A stretch of 64,000 bases of DNA from Streptomyces sp. 3214.6 (GCF_900129855.1 NZ_LT670819.1:7254001-7318000), one strand, 5' to 3'. Counted from the first letter of the stretch, positions 15,014 to 23,447 are shown. The notes: generated from the sequence alone by a model not told the origin. Numbers and translations: made by a program.

Positions 15014-15760
15014 TCATCCCGCCCCGGAGCCGGGCACCGCCCGGGTGGCCCTGCGGCCGAACCGGGCCCAGGCGTAGACGAGCCCCAGGCCGAAGCCCAC
15101 CAGGTGCGCCAGGTACGCCACTCCGGGTCCCTGGGCGGCCTGCCCCGCCGCCACCCACTGCAGGGCCGCCCAGAACGGCAGCACGACCCACGCGGGGAAG
15201 CGCAACGGCAGGAAGAACAGGAACGGCAGGAGACTGGTCACCCGCGCCCGGGGAAACAGATACAGAAACGCGCCGAGGACCGCGGAGATCGCCCCCGAGG
15301 CGCCGACCAGGGACTGCGACGACTCGGCGTTGGCGGCGGCGTAGCCCAGCAGGGCCAGGTAGCCGCAGCCGAGGTAGAAGAGCGTGAACTCGACGCGGCC
15401 CATCCGGTCCTCCGTCATCGCCCCGAAGACGTAGAGGAAGAGCATGTTGCCCAGCAGGTGCACCCAGCTGCCGTGGACGAAGAGCGCCGTGGCCGGCGTC
15501 AGGGCGCCTCGCGCCGAGCCCTCGAAGAGCTCGGCGGGCACGACACCCCAGCGCCGGAAGTAGGCCCGCTGCGCCGCCGGCAGCTCGTCACCTGATCCGT
15601 ACGCCGGATCGAGCCCCGACGCCGGCCCGATCACGAAGATCAGACAGCACAGGGCGATCACCGCGTAGGTCACCGGCGCCGAGGGTCTGCGGAGGGCTCT
15701 GTGGACGGTCCCGCTCCAGTCACTGATCACGAACACAGAGCATGTCGTAACGGGACGCAT
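15014..15760 (-). CDS. Rhomboid-family intramembrane serine protease
   Basis: A polytopic membrane protein of about 248 residues. The catalytic serine is in VGASGAIS (GxSG) and the catalytic histidine in LAHLVGFGLGL in the last helix; the loop NMLFLYVFG before the serine helix is typical. It cleaves substrates within the membrane; the natural substrate is unknown. The start is uncertain: I take the ATG at 15760 with a weak GAGGCGG upstream; a GTG at 15736 would also keep every membrane helix. The longer upstream frame is not supported. Confidence 0.88.
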   Translation of the reverse strand: MRPVTTCSVFVISDWSGTVHRALRRPSAPVTYAVIALCCLIFVIGPASGLDPAYGSGDELPAAQRAYFRRWGVVPAELFEGSARGALTPATALFVHGSWVHLLGNMLFLYVFGAMTEDRMGRVEFTLFYLGCGYLALLGYAAANAESSQSLVGASGAISAVLGAFLYLFPRARVTSLLPFLFFLPLRFPAWVVLPFWAALQWVAAGQAAQGPGVAYLAHLVGFGLGLVYAWARFGRRATRAVPGSGAG

Positions 15761-15993
15761 CGGAACGGACCGCCTCGCCGCCGGGGCCCGTCCGGCGGGT
15801 CGGCCCGGCGGGGCGAGACGGCGCCTCATCTGCGCTGGTGAGCGGGGTATCGTGCGTCCGGCTGGACGGCGGAGGACGGAGTCGGCGCGGTGCGGGAGGG
15901 TGTGCCGTGCCCCGTGTCCGCGACGGGATCCGCCGCACAGGCCCTGTGGACGGACGGGCGTCGAGTACTCGCCAGGCCGTAGGGTTACGAGCC
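15761..15993. other. Divergent intergenic region between the rhomboid and zinc-ribbon genes
   Basis: This stretch holds no convincing gene. Near its right end is TAGGGT (15980-15985), a -10 box that would start transcription at about 15994 for the zinc-ribbon gene. The rhomboid promoter must also lie here but I cannot place it. Confidence 0.5.
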
Positions 15994-16080
15994 ATGTGCA
16001 CGGGGGAGCCTTGGGCCCGACCCGGACACTGGCAGCACGACGGAAGCACCACACTAGAAGGAAGCGGAAAGTCACGATGA
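15994..16080 (+). CDS. Possible leaderless 28-residue upstream peptide
   Basis: An ATG 8 bases behind the -10 box TAGGGT opens a frame of 28 codons (MCTGEPWARPGHWQHDGSTT...) that ends in TGA overlapping the ATG of the zinc-ribbon gene as ATGA. It could be a real small peptide translated from a leaderless mRNA and coupled to the next gene, or merely its 5' leader. No homology is recognised. Confidence 0.35.
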   Translation: MCTGEPWARPGHWQHDGSTTLEGSGKSR

Positions 16081-16316
16081 CGGTTCCCCTGCCGACCGCC
16101 ACGACGCGGTGGCGCTGCACGCTCTGCGGCAACCTCACGCGGTTCGACGTGACGCGCTCGTCGAAGGTCGTCGAGTACGTCCACCTCGACCTCGCGGGCG
16201 AGCCGAAGGTCGAGGAGCGCCAGGTGGTCGATGAGACCATCGAGTCGGTGCGGTGCCGCTGGTGCAACGCCGTGGACCAGGTGGAACTCGTGGATCGGCC
16301 GGGCGCCGGCTCCTGA
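16077..16316 (+). CDS. Small zinc-ribbon protein
   Basis: A 79-residue protein with two CxxC knuckles, CTLCGN near residue 15 and CRWCN near residue 61, fit to bind one zinc ion. AGAAGGAAG precedes the ATG. It is conserved at this place in Streptomyces as far as I recall; its function is unknown. It may be co-transcribed with the NYN-domain gene that follows 37 bases later. Confidence 0.85.
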   Translation: MTVPLPTATTRWRCTLCGNLTRFDVTRSSKVVEYVHLDLAGEPKVEERQVVDETIESVRCRWCNAVDQVELVDRPGAGS

Positions 16317-16353
16317 CGGGAGGCGGGCCCGCACAGGTATTGGGGTGTGACGG

Positions 16354-17697
16354 ATGGTGGAGAGCGCAGGCGGGGGGCCGGGCGACGGCGCCGCCGAGAT
16401 GCTCGACCGTCCGCTGCCGGACGGCGTGCGGCGCAGGGTCGTCACGATCGTCTCCGACGGCTTCGGCGGGCTGACCGTCGGCGAGCTGCCCGCCCAGCTG
16501 CGGCAGTACGCCCGGTTCGCCCCGAACCGGCGGGCCAAGTTCGCGGGCAACGCGATGGCGGCCGCGCTGGAGACCGATCCGCTGTTCCGGCAACGTATCG
16601 CCGAGAAGTTCAGAGAGGCCCAGCCGGAGCTGTCCGGCGCGCTCGACTCCGGCTCGCCGACCCCGGCCGCGGACCCGCTCGACGTGGCGGCCGCGGCCTA
16701 TGTGCTGCGGCCCGCGGGCTGGGTGAAGCTGGTCACCGCGGCTGGCGAGGAGGCCCAGCGGGCGGACGCCGAACGCGCCGACGAGGAGAGCCGGGCCGAG
16801 TTGGAGCGGCTGCGCGAGGAGCTCGACCGGGCCCGTGAGCAGACCCGGGCGGACACCGAGCGGCTGCGCGCCGACCTGGAGGCGGCGAAGAAGGAGGCCG
16901 AGTCGCTGCACCGTAAGCTCCGCTCGGCCCTCAGCGACGTCAAGCGCGGCGAGGCCGCGCTGCGCAAGGTGCAGAGCGAGATGGAGACGGTGCGCGCCGA
17001 GGGGCAGACGCAGGTGTCCGCCGCGGAGAGCGAGAGCCGGCGGCTGAAGGCGCGGCTCGGCGAGGTGGAGGCCACGCTGGAGGCCACCCGGCGGGCGGCG
17101 CGCGAGGGCCGCAGCGTCGAGGACATGCGGGTGCGGCTGCTGCTGGACACCGTGCTGGACGCGGCCCAGGGGCTGCGCCGGGAACTGGCGTTGCCGCCGG
17201 TGTCGGTGCGGCCGGCGGAGACCGTCGACGCGGTCGAGCCGGGGCGGATGACTCCGAAGGACATCGCCGCCCGTGCCCTGTCCGAGCACGATCCGGCCAT
17301 TCTCGACCAGCTCCTCGCGCTGCCCCAGGCGCATCTCGTCGTCGACGGCTACAACGTCACCAAGACCGGCTATCCGCAGATGCCCCTGGAGAAGCAGCGA
17401 CTGCGGCTCCTCGGGCAGCTCTCGCAGCTCGCCGCGCAGACCGGCGCCGAGGTCACCTGTGTCTTCGACGGGGCCGAACTCGCGGCTCCGGTGCTGCTGG
17501 CGCCGCCGCGCGGGGTGCGGGTGCTGTTCTCCAAGCCGGGGGTCACGGCCGACGAGCTGATCCGCCAGCTGGTGCGGGCCGAGCCGCCCGGCCGGCCGGT
17601 CATCGTGGCCTCGACCGACCGGGAGGTGGCCGACGGGGTCGCCAAGGCGGGCGCCCGGCCGGTGGCTTCCGCGGTACTTCTGAAGCGACTGTCCTGA
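16354..17697 (+). CDS. NYN-domain (YacP/PIN-like) putative RNase with a coiled-coil middle
   Basis: A 447-residue cytoplasmic protein. The N-terminal part is helical, residues from about 130 to 255 form a long charged coiled coil rich in E, R and A, and the C-terminal 120 residues are a NYN nuclease domain: HLVVDGYNVTKTGYP holds the first acidic residue, VTCVFDGAE the second, and VIVASTDREVAD the third. Bacterial YacP/Rae1 relatives cut RNA, in some cases at the ribosome, so an RNA decay role is likely. The ATG at 16354 starts the usual MVESAGG N-terminus; the coiled coil suggests oligomerisation. Confidence 0.87.
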   Translation: MVESAGGGPGDGAAEMLDRPLPDGVRRRVVTIVSDGFGGLTVGELPAQLRQYARFAPNRRAKFAGNAMAAALETDPLFRQRIAEKFREAQPELSGALDSGSPTPAADPLDVAAAAYVLRPAGWVKLVTAAGEEAQRADAERADEESRAELERLREELDRAREQTRADTERLRADLEAAKKEAESLHRKLRSALSDVKRGEAALRKVQSEMETVRAEGQTQVSAAESESRRLKARLGEVEATLEATRRAAREGRSVEDMRVRLLLDTVLDAAQGLRRELALPPVSVRPAETVDAVEPGRMTPKDIAARALSEHDPAILDQLLALPQAHLVVDGYNVTKTGYPQMPLEKQRLRLLGQLSQLAAQTGAEVTCVFDGAELAAPVLLAPPRGVRVLFSKPGVTADELIRQLVRAEPPGRPVIVASTDREVADGVAKAGARPVASAVLLKRLS

Positions 17698-17726
17698 AGG
17701 TCGAAGTTGCAGGTTTAATGACCGAA

Positions 17727-17754
17727 TTGACGTAATCGTCACGCAACGTAGTGT
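17727..17754 (+). promoter_or_regulatory. Sigma-70-like promoter candidate upstream of the first NlpC/P60 gene
   Basis: TTGACG (17727-17732), 16-bp spacer, TAGTGT (17749-17754). ATTGAC and GTCAAT flank the element as an inverted repeat. The surrounding 17700-17860 stretch is markedly AT-rich for this genome. Confidence 0.45.
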
Positions 17755-17826
17755 CAATCGCGCATCACTGCACGTGAGTTGTATGAAAAAACTGCGTGGC
17801 GTGATGGGATTTTTTCGCCCGAGGAT

Positions 17827-17856
17827 TTGAACTGATCACGGCGAGGTCACTAAGGT
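17827..17856 (+). promoter_or_regulatory. Second promoter candidate for the first NlpC/P60 gene
   Basis: TTGAAC (17827-17832), 18-bp spacer, TAAGGT (17851-17856), about 50 bases before the GTG start. Confidence 0.45.
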
Positions 17857-17909
17857 CTGGTGCTCGAACCTCCACACGGGTGATCACTCAAAAGAAGGAG
17901 CCCGTTTCC

Positions 17910-18950
17910 GTGGCGTCCCACCGTCGACCGAAGCAGCCCAGTCGCGCACGCGTGACGGTGCTGACCACCGCAGCCGCTGCTGCTGTCGTTCTGAGCTCGC
18001 AGGCCGCCAACGCGGCACCCAGCCAGAAGCTCACCAAGGACGAGGTCAAGAGCAAGGTCGACAAGCTCTACGAAGAGGCGGAGCAGGCCACCGAGGCGTT
18101 CAACGGCGCCCAGGAGAAGCAGGAGAAGCTCCAGAAGGAGATCTCCACCATCCAGGACAACGTGGCCCGGGGACAGGCGGATCTCAACGAGCTGCGCGAC
18201 TCCATGGGCCTGGCGGCCGCCGCCCAGTACCGCACCGGGTCCATAGACTCCTCCCTGCAGCTCCTCCTCTCCTCGAACCCGGACGACTTCCTGGACAAGG
18301 CGTCGGCCGCCGACCAGTTGAGCGCCCAGCAGGTCGAGGCGCTGAAGAAGATCCAGGAGAAGCAGCGTGAGCTCGCACAGGAGCGCACCGAGGCCTCCGG
18401 CAAGCTCAAGGACCTCGCCACCACCCGTGCCACGCTGGGCAAGAACAAGAAGGAAGTCCAGGCCAAGCTCGCCGAGGCGCGCGAGCTCCTCAACACGCTG
18501 ACGGCCAAGGAGAAGGCCGCCCTCACCGCCGCCGACACCCGCGCCAGCCGCGACGCAGGCGAGCGGGTCGACCTCGGCGACGCCCCCGCCGGCTCCGGCC
18601 GGGCCATGGCCGCCTTCCAGGCCGCGCAGAGCCAGCTCGGCAAGCCGTACCACTACGGCTCCACCGGCACCGCGATGTACGACTGCTCGGGCCTCACCTC
18701 CTGGGCCTACGCGCAGGCCGGCGTCGGCATCCCGCGGACCTCGGAGGCGCAGGCCACCATCGGGACGCGCATCTACTCGCAGAGCGACCTCAAGGTCGGC
18801 GACCTGGTGTTCTTCTTCAACGACCTGCACCACGTCGGTCTGTACGCGGGCAACGGCCAGATCATCCACGCCCCGCGCACCGGGACCGTCGTGCGCTACG
18901 AGTCGATGGGCACGATCGGCGGCCCGTTCATGTTCGGCGTCCGGGTCTGA
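17910..18950 (+). CDS. Secreted NlpC/P60 peptidoglycan endopeptidase with coiled-coil N-terminus
   Basis: A 346-residue exported cell-wall hydrolase. It begins with a basic, Ala/Val-rich signal peptide cut after QAANA, then has a coiled coil of about 200 residues (KVDKLYEEAEQATEAFNGAQ onward), and ends in an NlpC/P60 domain with catalytic Cys in YDCSGLTSWAY, His in LHHVGLYAG and the third polar position in IIHAPRTG. Such enzymes cut D-Glu-diaminopimelate bonds in the peptide stems, as RipA does at septa. The GTG at 17910 is chosen for GAAGGAG 9 bases upstream and its position directly before the signal peptide. The next gene but one terminator is a paralogue. Confidence 0.93.
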   Translation: MASHRRPKQPSRARVTVLTTAAAAAVVLSSQAANAAPSQKLTKDEVKSKVDKLYEEAEQATEAFNGAQEKQEKLQKEISTIQDNVARGQADLNELRDSMGLAAAAQYRTGSIDSSLQLLLSSNPDDFLDKASAADQLSAQQVEALKKIQEKQRELAQERTEASGKLKDLATTRATLGKNKKEVQAKLAEARELLNTLTAKEKAALTAADTRASRDAGERVDLGDAPAGSGRAMAAFQAAQSQLGKPYHYGSTGTAMYDCSGLTSWAYAQAGVGIPRTSEAQATIGTRIYSQSDLKVGDLVFFFNDLHHVGLYAGNGQIIHAPRTGTVVRYESMGTIGGPFMFGVRV

Positions 18951-19085
18951 CCCCGGCGCGACATCGGGACCAGGCTCACCCCGAGATCGGGATCCGAGTC
19001 GCCCCGAGGCCGGGACCTGATCAACTTCAAGATCAGGACACCACGCCGCCCGAACGGGCGAATCATGACGACGAGAAGTGACCCT

Positions 19086-19121
19086 ACGCCCCGCCGGTGA
19101 CCTGCGTCAGCGGCGGGGCGT
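19086..19121 (+). terminator. Hairpin between the two NlpC/P60 genes
   Basis: A perfect 11-bp stem ACGCCCCGCCG (19086-19096) with 19111-19121 and a 14-nt loop, about 135 bases past the first NlpC/P60 stop. Confidence 0.6.
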
Positions 19122-19145
19122 CACTGTGCGTGCCCACCGAGGTCT

Positions 19146-19175
19146 TTGGCCGGTGCCCCACCGCGGGGCTACTGT
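19146..19175 (+). promoter_or_regulatory. Promoter candidate of the second NlpC/P60 gene
   Basis: TTGGCC (19146-19151), 18-bp spacer, TACTGT (19170-19175), 44 bases before the GTG start and after the terminator hairpin. Confidence 0.45.
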
Positions 19176-19219
19176 CGGCCGCGTTTCCCTGTCCACCAGT
19201 GGAAGGAGCGCGGCTTCCC

Positions 19220-20239
19220 GTGGGGTCCCATCGCCGCCTTGCACAGTCCGGGTTCGACCGGGGTGCCCTCAGCGCCCTGAGCGTGCTGTCCCTCGCGGCC
19301 GCCGCACTCGGCGCCGTCTCCGCAGTACCGGCCACGGCCGCGCCCGACGGCACCCGCGCCGAGGTGGACCGTCTCTACGAGGAGGCCGAGAAGGCCACCG
19401 AGGCCTACGACAAGGCCGACGAACGCGCCGACACCCTGCGCAAGCAGGTCGGCGAGGCCCAGGACCACATCGCGCGGCAGCAGGCGCGCGTCAACGGCCT
19501 GCGCGAGCAGCTCGGTTCGCTGGCCGGCGCCCAGTACCGCTCCGGCGGCCTCGACCCCTCCCTGGCGCTGTTGTTCTCCGACGACCCGGAGGACTACCTC
19601 GACAAGGCCTCCGTCCTGGACCGGATCACCGCCCACCAGGCCGGCGAACTCAGGGAACTCCAGGGTGCCATGCGCGAGCTCACCCAGGAGCGCGCCGAGG
19701 CCGCCGCCAAGCTCACCGAGCTGGACAAGAGCCGCAAGGCGGTGGCGAGTCACAAGCGGACCGTGGAGCAGAAGCTCGCCAGGGCACGGCAGTTGCTCAA
19801 CTCCCTGCCGTCCGCGGACCGCGCCGCCTACGACCGGGCCTCCCGCTCCGGCCGCGACGACCTGCCCGACTTCGCGGGCGCCGTCCCGGCGTCCGGCCGC
19901 GCGGCCGCCGCCCTCGCCGCCGTCCGCTCCGCGCTCGGCAGGCCCTACGTCTGGGGCGCCAACGGCCCCTCCGGCTTCGACTGTTCGGGCCTCATGCAGT
20001 GGTCGTACGCGCAGGCCGGGGTCTCCCTGCCGCGCACCTCGCAGGCCCAGGCGCACGCCGGCCGACGGGTTCCGCTGTCCCAGGCCCGGCCCGGCGACAT
20101 CGTCACCTACCGCTCGGACGCCAGCCATGTCGGCATGTACGTCGGCAACGGCCAGGTCATCCACGCCCCGTACCCGGGCGCGGCGGTGCGCTACGACCCG
20201 GTCGGGATGATGCCGGTGTCGTCCGTCACCAGGCCCTGA
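19220..20239 (+). CDS. Secreted NlpC/P60 peptidoglycan endopeptidase, paralogue of the preceding one
   Basis: A 339-residue exported hydrolase with the same layout as its neighbour: signal peptide ending in ATAAP, coiled coil starting EVDRLYEEAEKATEAYDKAD, and NlpC/P60 domain with Cys in FDCSGLMQWSY, His in ASHVGMYVG and VIHAPYPG. The GTG at 19220 has GGAAGGAG 11 bases upstream; the longer frame would add residues with no signal-peptide character. The pair probably arose by tandem duplication. Each copy has its own promoter candidate, with a terminator between them, so they can be used under different conditions. Confidence 0.92.
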   Translation: MGSHRRLAQSGFDRGALSALSVLSLAAAALGAVSAVPATAAPDGTRAEVDRLYEEAEKATEAYDKADERADTLRKQVGEAQDHIARQQARVNGLREQLGSLAGAQYRSGGLDPSLALLFSDDPEDYLDKASVLDRITAHQAGELRELQGAMRELTQERAEAAAKLTELDKSRKAVASHKRTVEQKLARARQLLNSLPSADRAAYDRASRSGRDDLPDFAGAVPASGRAAAALAAVRSALGRPYVWGANGPSGFDCSGLMQWSYAQAGVSLPRTSQAQAHAGRRVPLSQARPGDIVTYRSDASHVGMYVGNGQVIHAPYPGAAVRYDPVGMMPVSSVTRP

Positions 20240-20278
20240 CCGCGGCCCGCGCGGGGCCGCCGCCGTACGATCGGGAGA

Positions 20279-21469
20279 ATGGCTGGTCGAAGGCGGGCGC
20301 GTGGATCCGGGGTCCTGGGGCTCTGTCTGCTGCTCGTCTCCCTGGTCGGCTGTGGCGGGCGTCCGGCGACGGACAGCGTGCGGGCCGATGTACAGCGGGT
20401 TCTCGACCGGCGGGCCGCCGCGGTCCTCGCCCATGACGCGAGCGCCTACGCGGCCACCGGCGCCGCGGCCGGGTACGCCGCGGTACGGGCCGTCCCGCTC
20501 GCGGCCTGGTCGTACCGCGTGACGGCCGTCCACCGGGACGGCGACTCGGCCACCGCCGACGCCGAACTGAGCTACCGGGTCGACGGCTACGACAAGGCCC
20601 CGGTGATCACGCCCCGCACCCTGGGCCTGACCCGGGACGCGGATGGCCGGTGGTCGGTCACCTCGGAGAAGCCCGCGAAGAAGACCGGCGAGCAGCTGTG
20701 GGACCAGGGCACGGTGGACGTCGTCCGGGGCGAGCACAGCCTCGTGCTGGGGGTCGGCCAGTCCGGCGAACGGCTGCGGTCCTTCGCGGACCTGGCCGAC
20801 GACGCGGTCCCGGCGGTGTCGGCGGCCTGGGGCACCGACTGGGCCGGGCACGTCGTCGTCCTCGTACCGCACTCGCTGGACGGCATGGCGGGGCTGCTCG
20901 GCTCGCCCGCCTCCTCCTACCGGGGGATCGCCGCGGTGACGACGGGCGAGACGGGCGGTGGCCCGAAGGCGCCCGCGGACCGGGTGATCGTCAACCCCGA
21001 CGCGTACGGCATGCTCGGCCGCGTCGGCCGGCAGGTGGTCCTCACTCACGAGACCACCCATGTCGCCACCCGCGCCCACACCAACGCCGCCACACCGCTG
21101 TGGCTGTCGGAGGGCTACGCCGACTGGGTCGGCTACCGCGACACCGGCCGCACCCCTGCCGAGGCCGCCCCGGAACTCCAGCACACGGTCAACGGCGGGA
21201 GTGTCCCGGCGGCGCTGCCCACCGACGCCGACTTCGGCTTCTCCGGCGACGCGAGCCGGCTGGCCGCCGCGTACGAGGGCGGCTGGCTGGCCTGCCGGAT
21301 GATCGCCGGGCGCTGGGGCGAGGTGAAGCTGGACGCGTTCTACCGGGCCGTGGGCGAGCACGAGAAGCGGCCGGGGGCGGTCGAGGACGCGCTGAAGAGC
21401 GTGCTGAACACGACCCTGCCGCAGTTCACGACGGACTGGCAGGCGTATCTGCGCTCTCAGCTCGGCTGA
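20279..21469 (+). CDS. Lipoprotein with HExxH metallopeptidase motif
   Basis: A 396-residue lipoprotein. The N-terminal membrane signal ends in the lipobox LVGC (Cys about residue 26). The C-terminal half contains LTHETTHVAT, a canonical HExxH zinc site (about residues 259-263), followed 21 residues later by WLSEGYADWVG, whose glutamate is the expected third ligand of gluzincins. The first half (about 40-150) resembles an NTF2-like or SnoaL-like fold by length and pattern only. It is probably an outer-face membrane-anchored peptidase of unknown substrate, next to two cell-wall hydrolases. Its end overlaps that of the padR gene by 13 bp. Confidence 0.82.
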   Translation: MAGRRRARGSGVLGLCLLLVSLVGCGGRPATDSVRADVQRVLDRRAAAVLAHDASAYAATGAAAGYAAVRAVPLAAWSYRVTAVHRDGDSATADAELSYRVDGYDKAPVITPRTLGLTRDADGRWSVTSEKPAKKTGEQLWDQGTVDVVRGEHSLVLGVGQSGERLRSFADLADDAVPAVSAAWGTDWAGHVVVLVPHSLDGMAGLLGSPASSYRGIAAVTTGETGGGPKAPADRVIVNPDAYGMLGRVGRQVVLTHETTHVATRAHTNAATPLWLSEGYADWVGYRDTGRTPAEAAPELQHTVNGGSVPAALPTDADFGFSGDASRLAAAYEGGWLACRMIAGRWGEVKLDAFYRAVGEHEKRPGAVEDALKSVLNTTLPQFTTDWQAYLRSQLG

Positions 21470-21987
21470 GTCAGCACACCGATGGCCTCCCTGAGCCACG
21501 CCCGCTCCGCCTCGCCCGTCGCCCGCGCGACCCGCAGCATGCCCTGCCGGAACAGGTCCTCGGCCTCCTCGGCCCGTACGGGCCTGCCCTCGTCGTAGAA
21601 GAAGCTCGCGGGCGTCTGGAGGAAGTCCAGGCGGCGCTGCAGGACGGCCGCCTGCTCCCGGCGGTCGGGCAGGTGCCGCAGGAACGCGAGGACGGTGTTG
21701 AAGCGGACCTGGTCCGTGATCTCGGCCTGTCTCGGGTGGCGCAGGCGTTGCAGGAGGTCCGCGTGGCCCTGGTCGGTGAGGGTCAGCACCCGGCGGGGCG
21801 CCGCGCTCGCCCCGTCCTGCGTGTGCTGGTCGAGCTTGCCGGCGGTGACGAGACGGGTGATCGCCGGGTACAGCGCGCCGTCGCTGACCGGGCGGACGTG
21901 GCCGGTCAGGGCCGTGATGCGCGCCTTCAGGTCGTAGCCGTGCAACGGCCCCTCGGCGAGGAAGCCCAGGATCGACAGCTCAAGCAT
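21457..21987 (-). CDS. PadR-family transcriptional regulator of the MATE pump
   Basis: A PadR-type repressor of about 176 residues: MLELSILGFLAEGPLHGYDLK is the start of the winged helix, DGALYPAITRLVTAGKL the recognition part, and the C-terminal half is the helical dimer domain. I prefer the ATG at 21987 because the family begins with this sequence and AAGGGAGG lies just upstream; a start at 22017 would add ten residues. The gene is divergent from a MATE efflux gene, with a perfect 21-bp inverted repeat between them, the usual arrangement for PadR control of a transporter induced by its substrate. Confidence 0.9.
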   Translation of the reverse strand: MLELSILGFLAEGPLHGYDLKARITALTGHVRPVSDGALYPAITRLVTAGKLDQHTQDGASAAPRRVLTLTDQGHADLLQRLRHPRQAEITDQVRFNTVLAFLRHLPDRREQAAVLQRRLDFLQTPASFFYDEGRPVRAEEAEDLFRQGMLRVARATGEAERAWLREAIGVLTQPS

Positions 21988-22020
21988 GGCCCTCCCTTGC
22001 GGACACGACGCCGTCAATGC

Positions 22021-22067
22021 TACCTCTAAGCGAGCTACCTCGTTTAGAGGTAGCTCGCTTAGAGGTA
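22021..22067. promoter_or_regulatory. Perfect 21-bp inverted repeat, putative PadR operator
   Basis: Arms 22021-22041 and 22047-22067 are perfect reverse complements with a 5-bp centre GTTTA. Each arm contains two half-sites: CGTTTAGAGGTA (22041-22052) and CGCTTAGAGGTA (22056-22067) repeat with a 15-bp period, and GGTAGCTCGTT recurs once more at about 22080. It lies between padR and the MATE gene, so binding would repress both. In single-stranded form it could also make a very stable hairpin in the mRNA leader. Confidence 0.75.
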
Positions 22068-22106
22068 CTTCGGGTGCGGGGTAGCTCGTTCGGAGGGGGA
22101 ACCGTC

Positions 22107-23447
22107 GTGAACCGTCGCTCGAGCAGTCATCGCGGGCAGCTCGTGTCGCTCGCCCACCCCGTCTACTTCTCGCTCCTCGCCTCGGTCGCCGCCGGGATCA
22201 TCAACACGCTATGGGTGTCACGGCTCGGCGGTCCCGCGGTCGCCGCCGTCGCGGTCGCCACCAACGCCGAGAACGTGCTGCTCGGCGTCGCGCTGGTCTT
22301 CGCCTCCGGCACGACCGTGCTGGTCGCGCACGCCAGAGGAGCGGGGGAGCCGGGGGCCGTGCGCGCGGCCGTGCGGGGCGGCTGGGCGCTGTGCGCGGTG
22401 GTCACGCCGGTCGTCGCGGCCGGGGGCTTCCTGCTGCGCGCTCCGCTGTCCCGGTTGGTGCTCGGCGGGGACGACGGGCCTGCCCTGCCCCTCGCCGTCT
22501 CCTACTTCGCGATCTCGATGCCGGGCATCGCCGTCTTCTTCGCCCAGCAGCTGGTCGACGGCATCCTCAAGGGCGCCGGCGACACGAAGACCCCGATGCG
22601 CTGTGCGCTCCTGGCCAACGGCCTGATCCTGGTCTGCGACCCGCTGTTCATCCACCTCTACGGCGTCCCCGGCGCCGCCGCTTCCACGGTGCTGTGCCGG
22701 TCCGTGGCGTTGGGGACGGGGCTGCTCGCGCTGCGCCGCAACGCCGTCCTCAGGTCGGCCGTCGGGGTCGGGCCCACGCTCTCCACCGGCGCCTCGCTGC
22801 GGCGGACGCTGGCGACCGGGCTGCCGATGTCCGCCGACTTCACCGTCCGGCAGGCCGGGGCGCTCGGGCTGGTGGCGGTGGTGGCGCGGCTCGGGGTGAC
22901 GGCGATGGCCGCGTACTCCATCGCCTACAAGGTCATGTACGTGGCGACGATGGCCTTCTACGCCGTCCGCCAGGCCGCCTCCATCCACACCGCGCACACC
23001 CGGGGCGAGGGCCGGGACGAGCGGAAGGCGATCGGGCGGCAGGCCGTGATCGTCTCCGGGAGCGTCGGACTCCTCGCCGCGGTGCTGCTCTTCGTCGCCG
23101 CCCCCTGGATCATGGCCGCCTTCGGCGCCGGGCCCGGCGTGGCCCGCGAGGGCGTGCTGTTCCTGCGCTGCGTTGGGCCGTATCTGCTGCTCATGGCCGG
23201 GTTCATAGCGTTGGGCGGGGTCTTCGAGGGGAGTGGCGGAGCACCCGTGCTGCTACGGGTGACCCTGCTCGGCACGGCCGTCCAACTGCCGCTGGCGTAC
23301 GGGCTGTCGGGGCTCGGCCTTCCGGGGGTGTGTCTGGCGCTGGCGCTCGCGATGGCGGTGCAGTGCACGACGGTGGGCGCGGTGCTGCGGCGGGCGTGGC
23401 GGGAGCGTCAGGGGGAGACGGCGGGCTCGCCGGTGCGGGCGGCCTGA
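22107..23447 (+). CDS. MATE-family efflux transporter
   Basis: A 446-residue membrane protein with twelve predicted helices in two related halves, typical of MATE drug/sodium or drug/proton antiporters (HPVYFSLLASVAAGIINTLWVSRLGG at the start, GAGDTKTPMRCALLANGLILVCDPLFI after helix 5). The GTG at 22107 is chosen because GGAGGGGGA lies 6 bases upstream. It should export a toxic or self-made compound and be induced through the adjacent PadR regulator. Its end overlaps the convergent glycosyltransferase gene by 40 bp. Confidence 0.92.
   Translation: MNRRSSSHRGQLVSLAHPVYFSLLASVAAGIINTLWVSRLGGPAVAAVAVATNAENVLLGVALVFASGTTVLVAHARGAGEPGAVRAAVRGGWALCAVVTPVVAAGGFLLRAPLSRLVLGGDDGPALPLAVSYFAISMPGIAVFFAQQLVDGILKGAGDTKTPMRCALLANGLILVCDPLFIHLYGVPGAAASTVLCRSVALGTGLLALRRNAVLRSAVGVGPTLSTGASLRRTLATGLPMSADFTVRQAGALGLVAVVARLGVTAMAAYSIAYKVMYVATMAFYAVRQAASIHTAHTRGEGRDERKAIGRQAVIVSGSVGLLAAVLLFVAAPWIMAAFGAGPGVAREGVLFLRCVGPYLLLMAGFIALGGVFEGSGGAPVLLRVTLLGTAVQLPLAYGLSGLGLPGVCLALALAMAVQCTTVGAVLRRAWRERQGETAGSPVRAA

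Noticed and set aside
17700..17909. ydaO-type c-di-AMP riboswitch before the NlpC/P60 gene
   Set aside because: I looked for the conserved GAACCCGTCAGCTAACC-type block and aptamer stems and found none in this leader or in that of the second copy.
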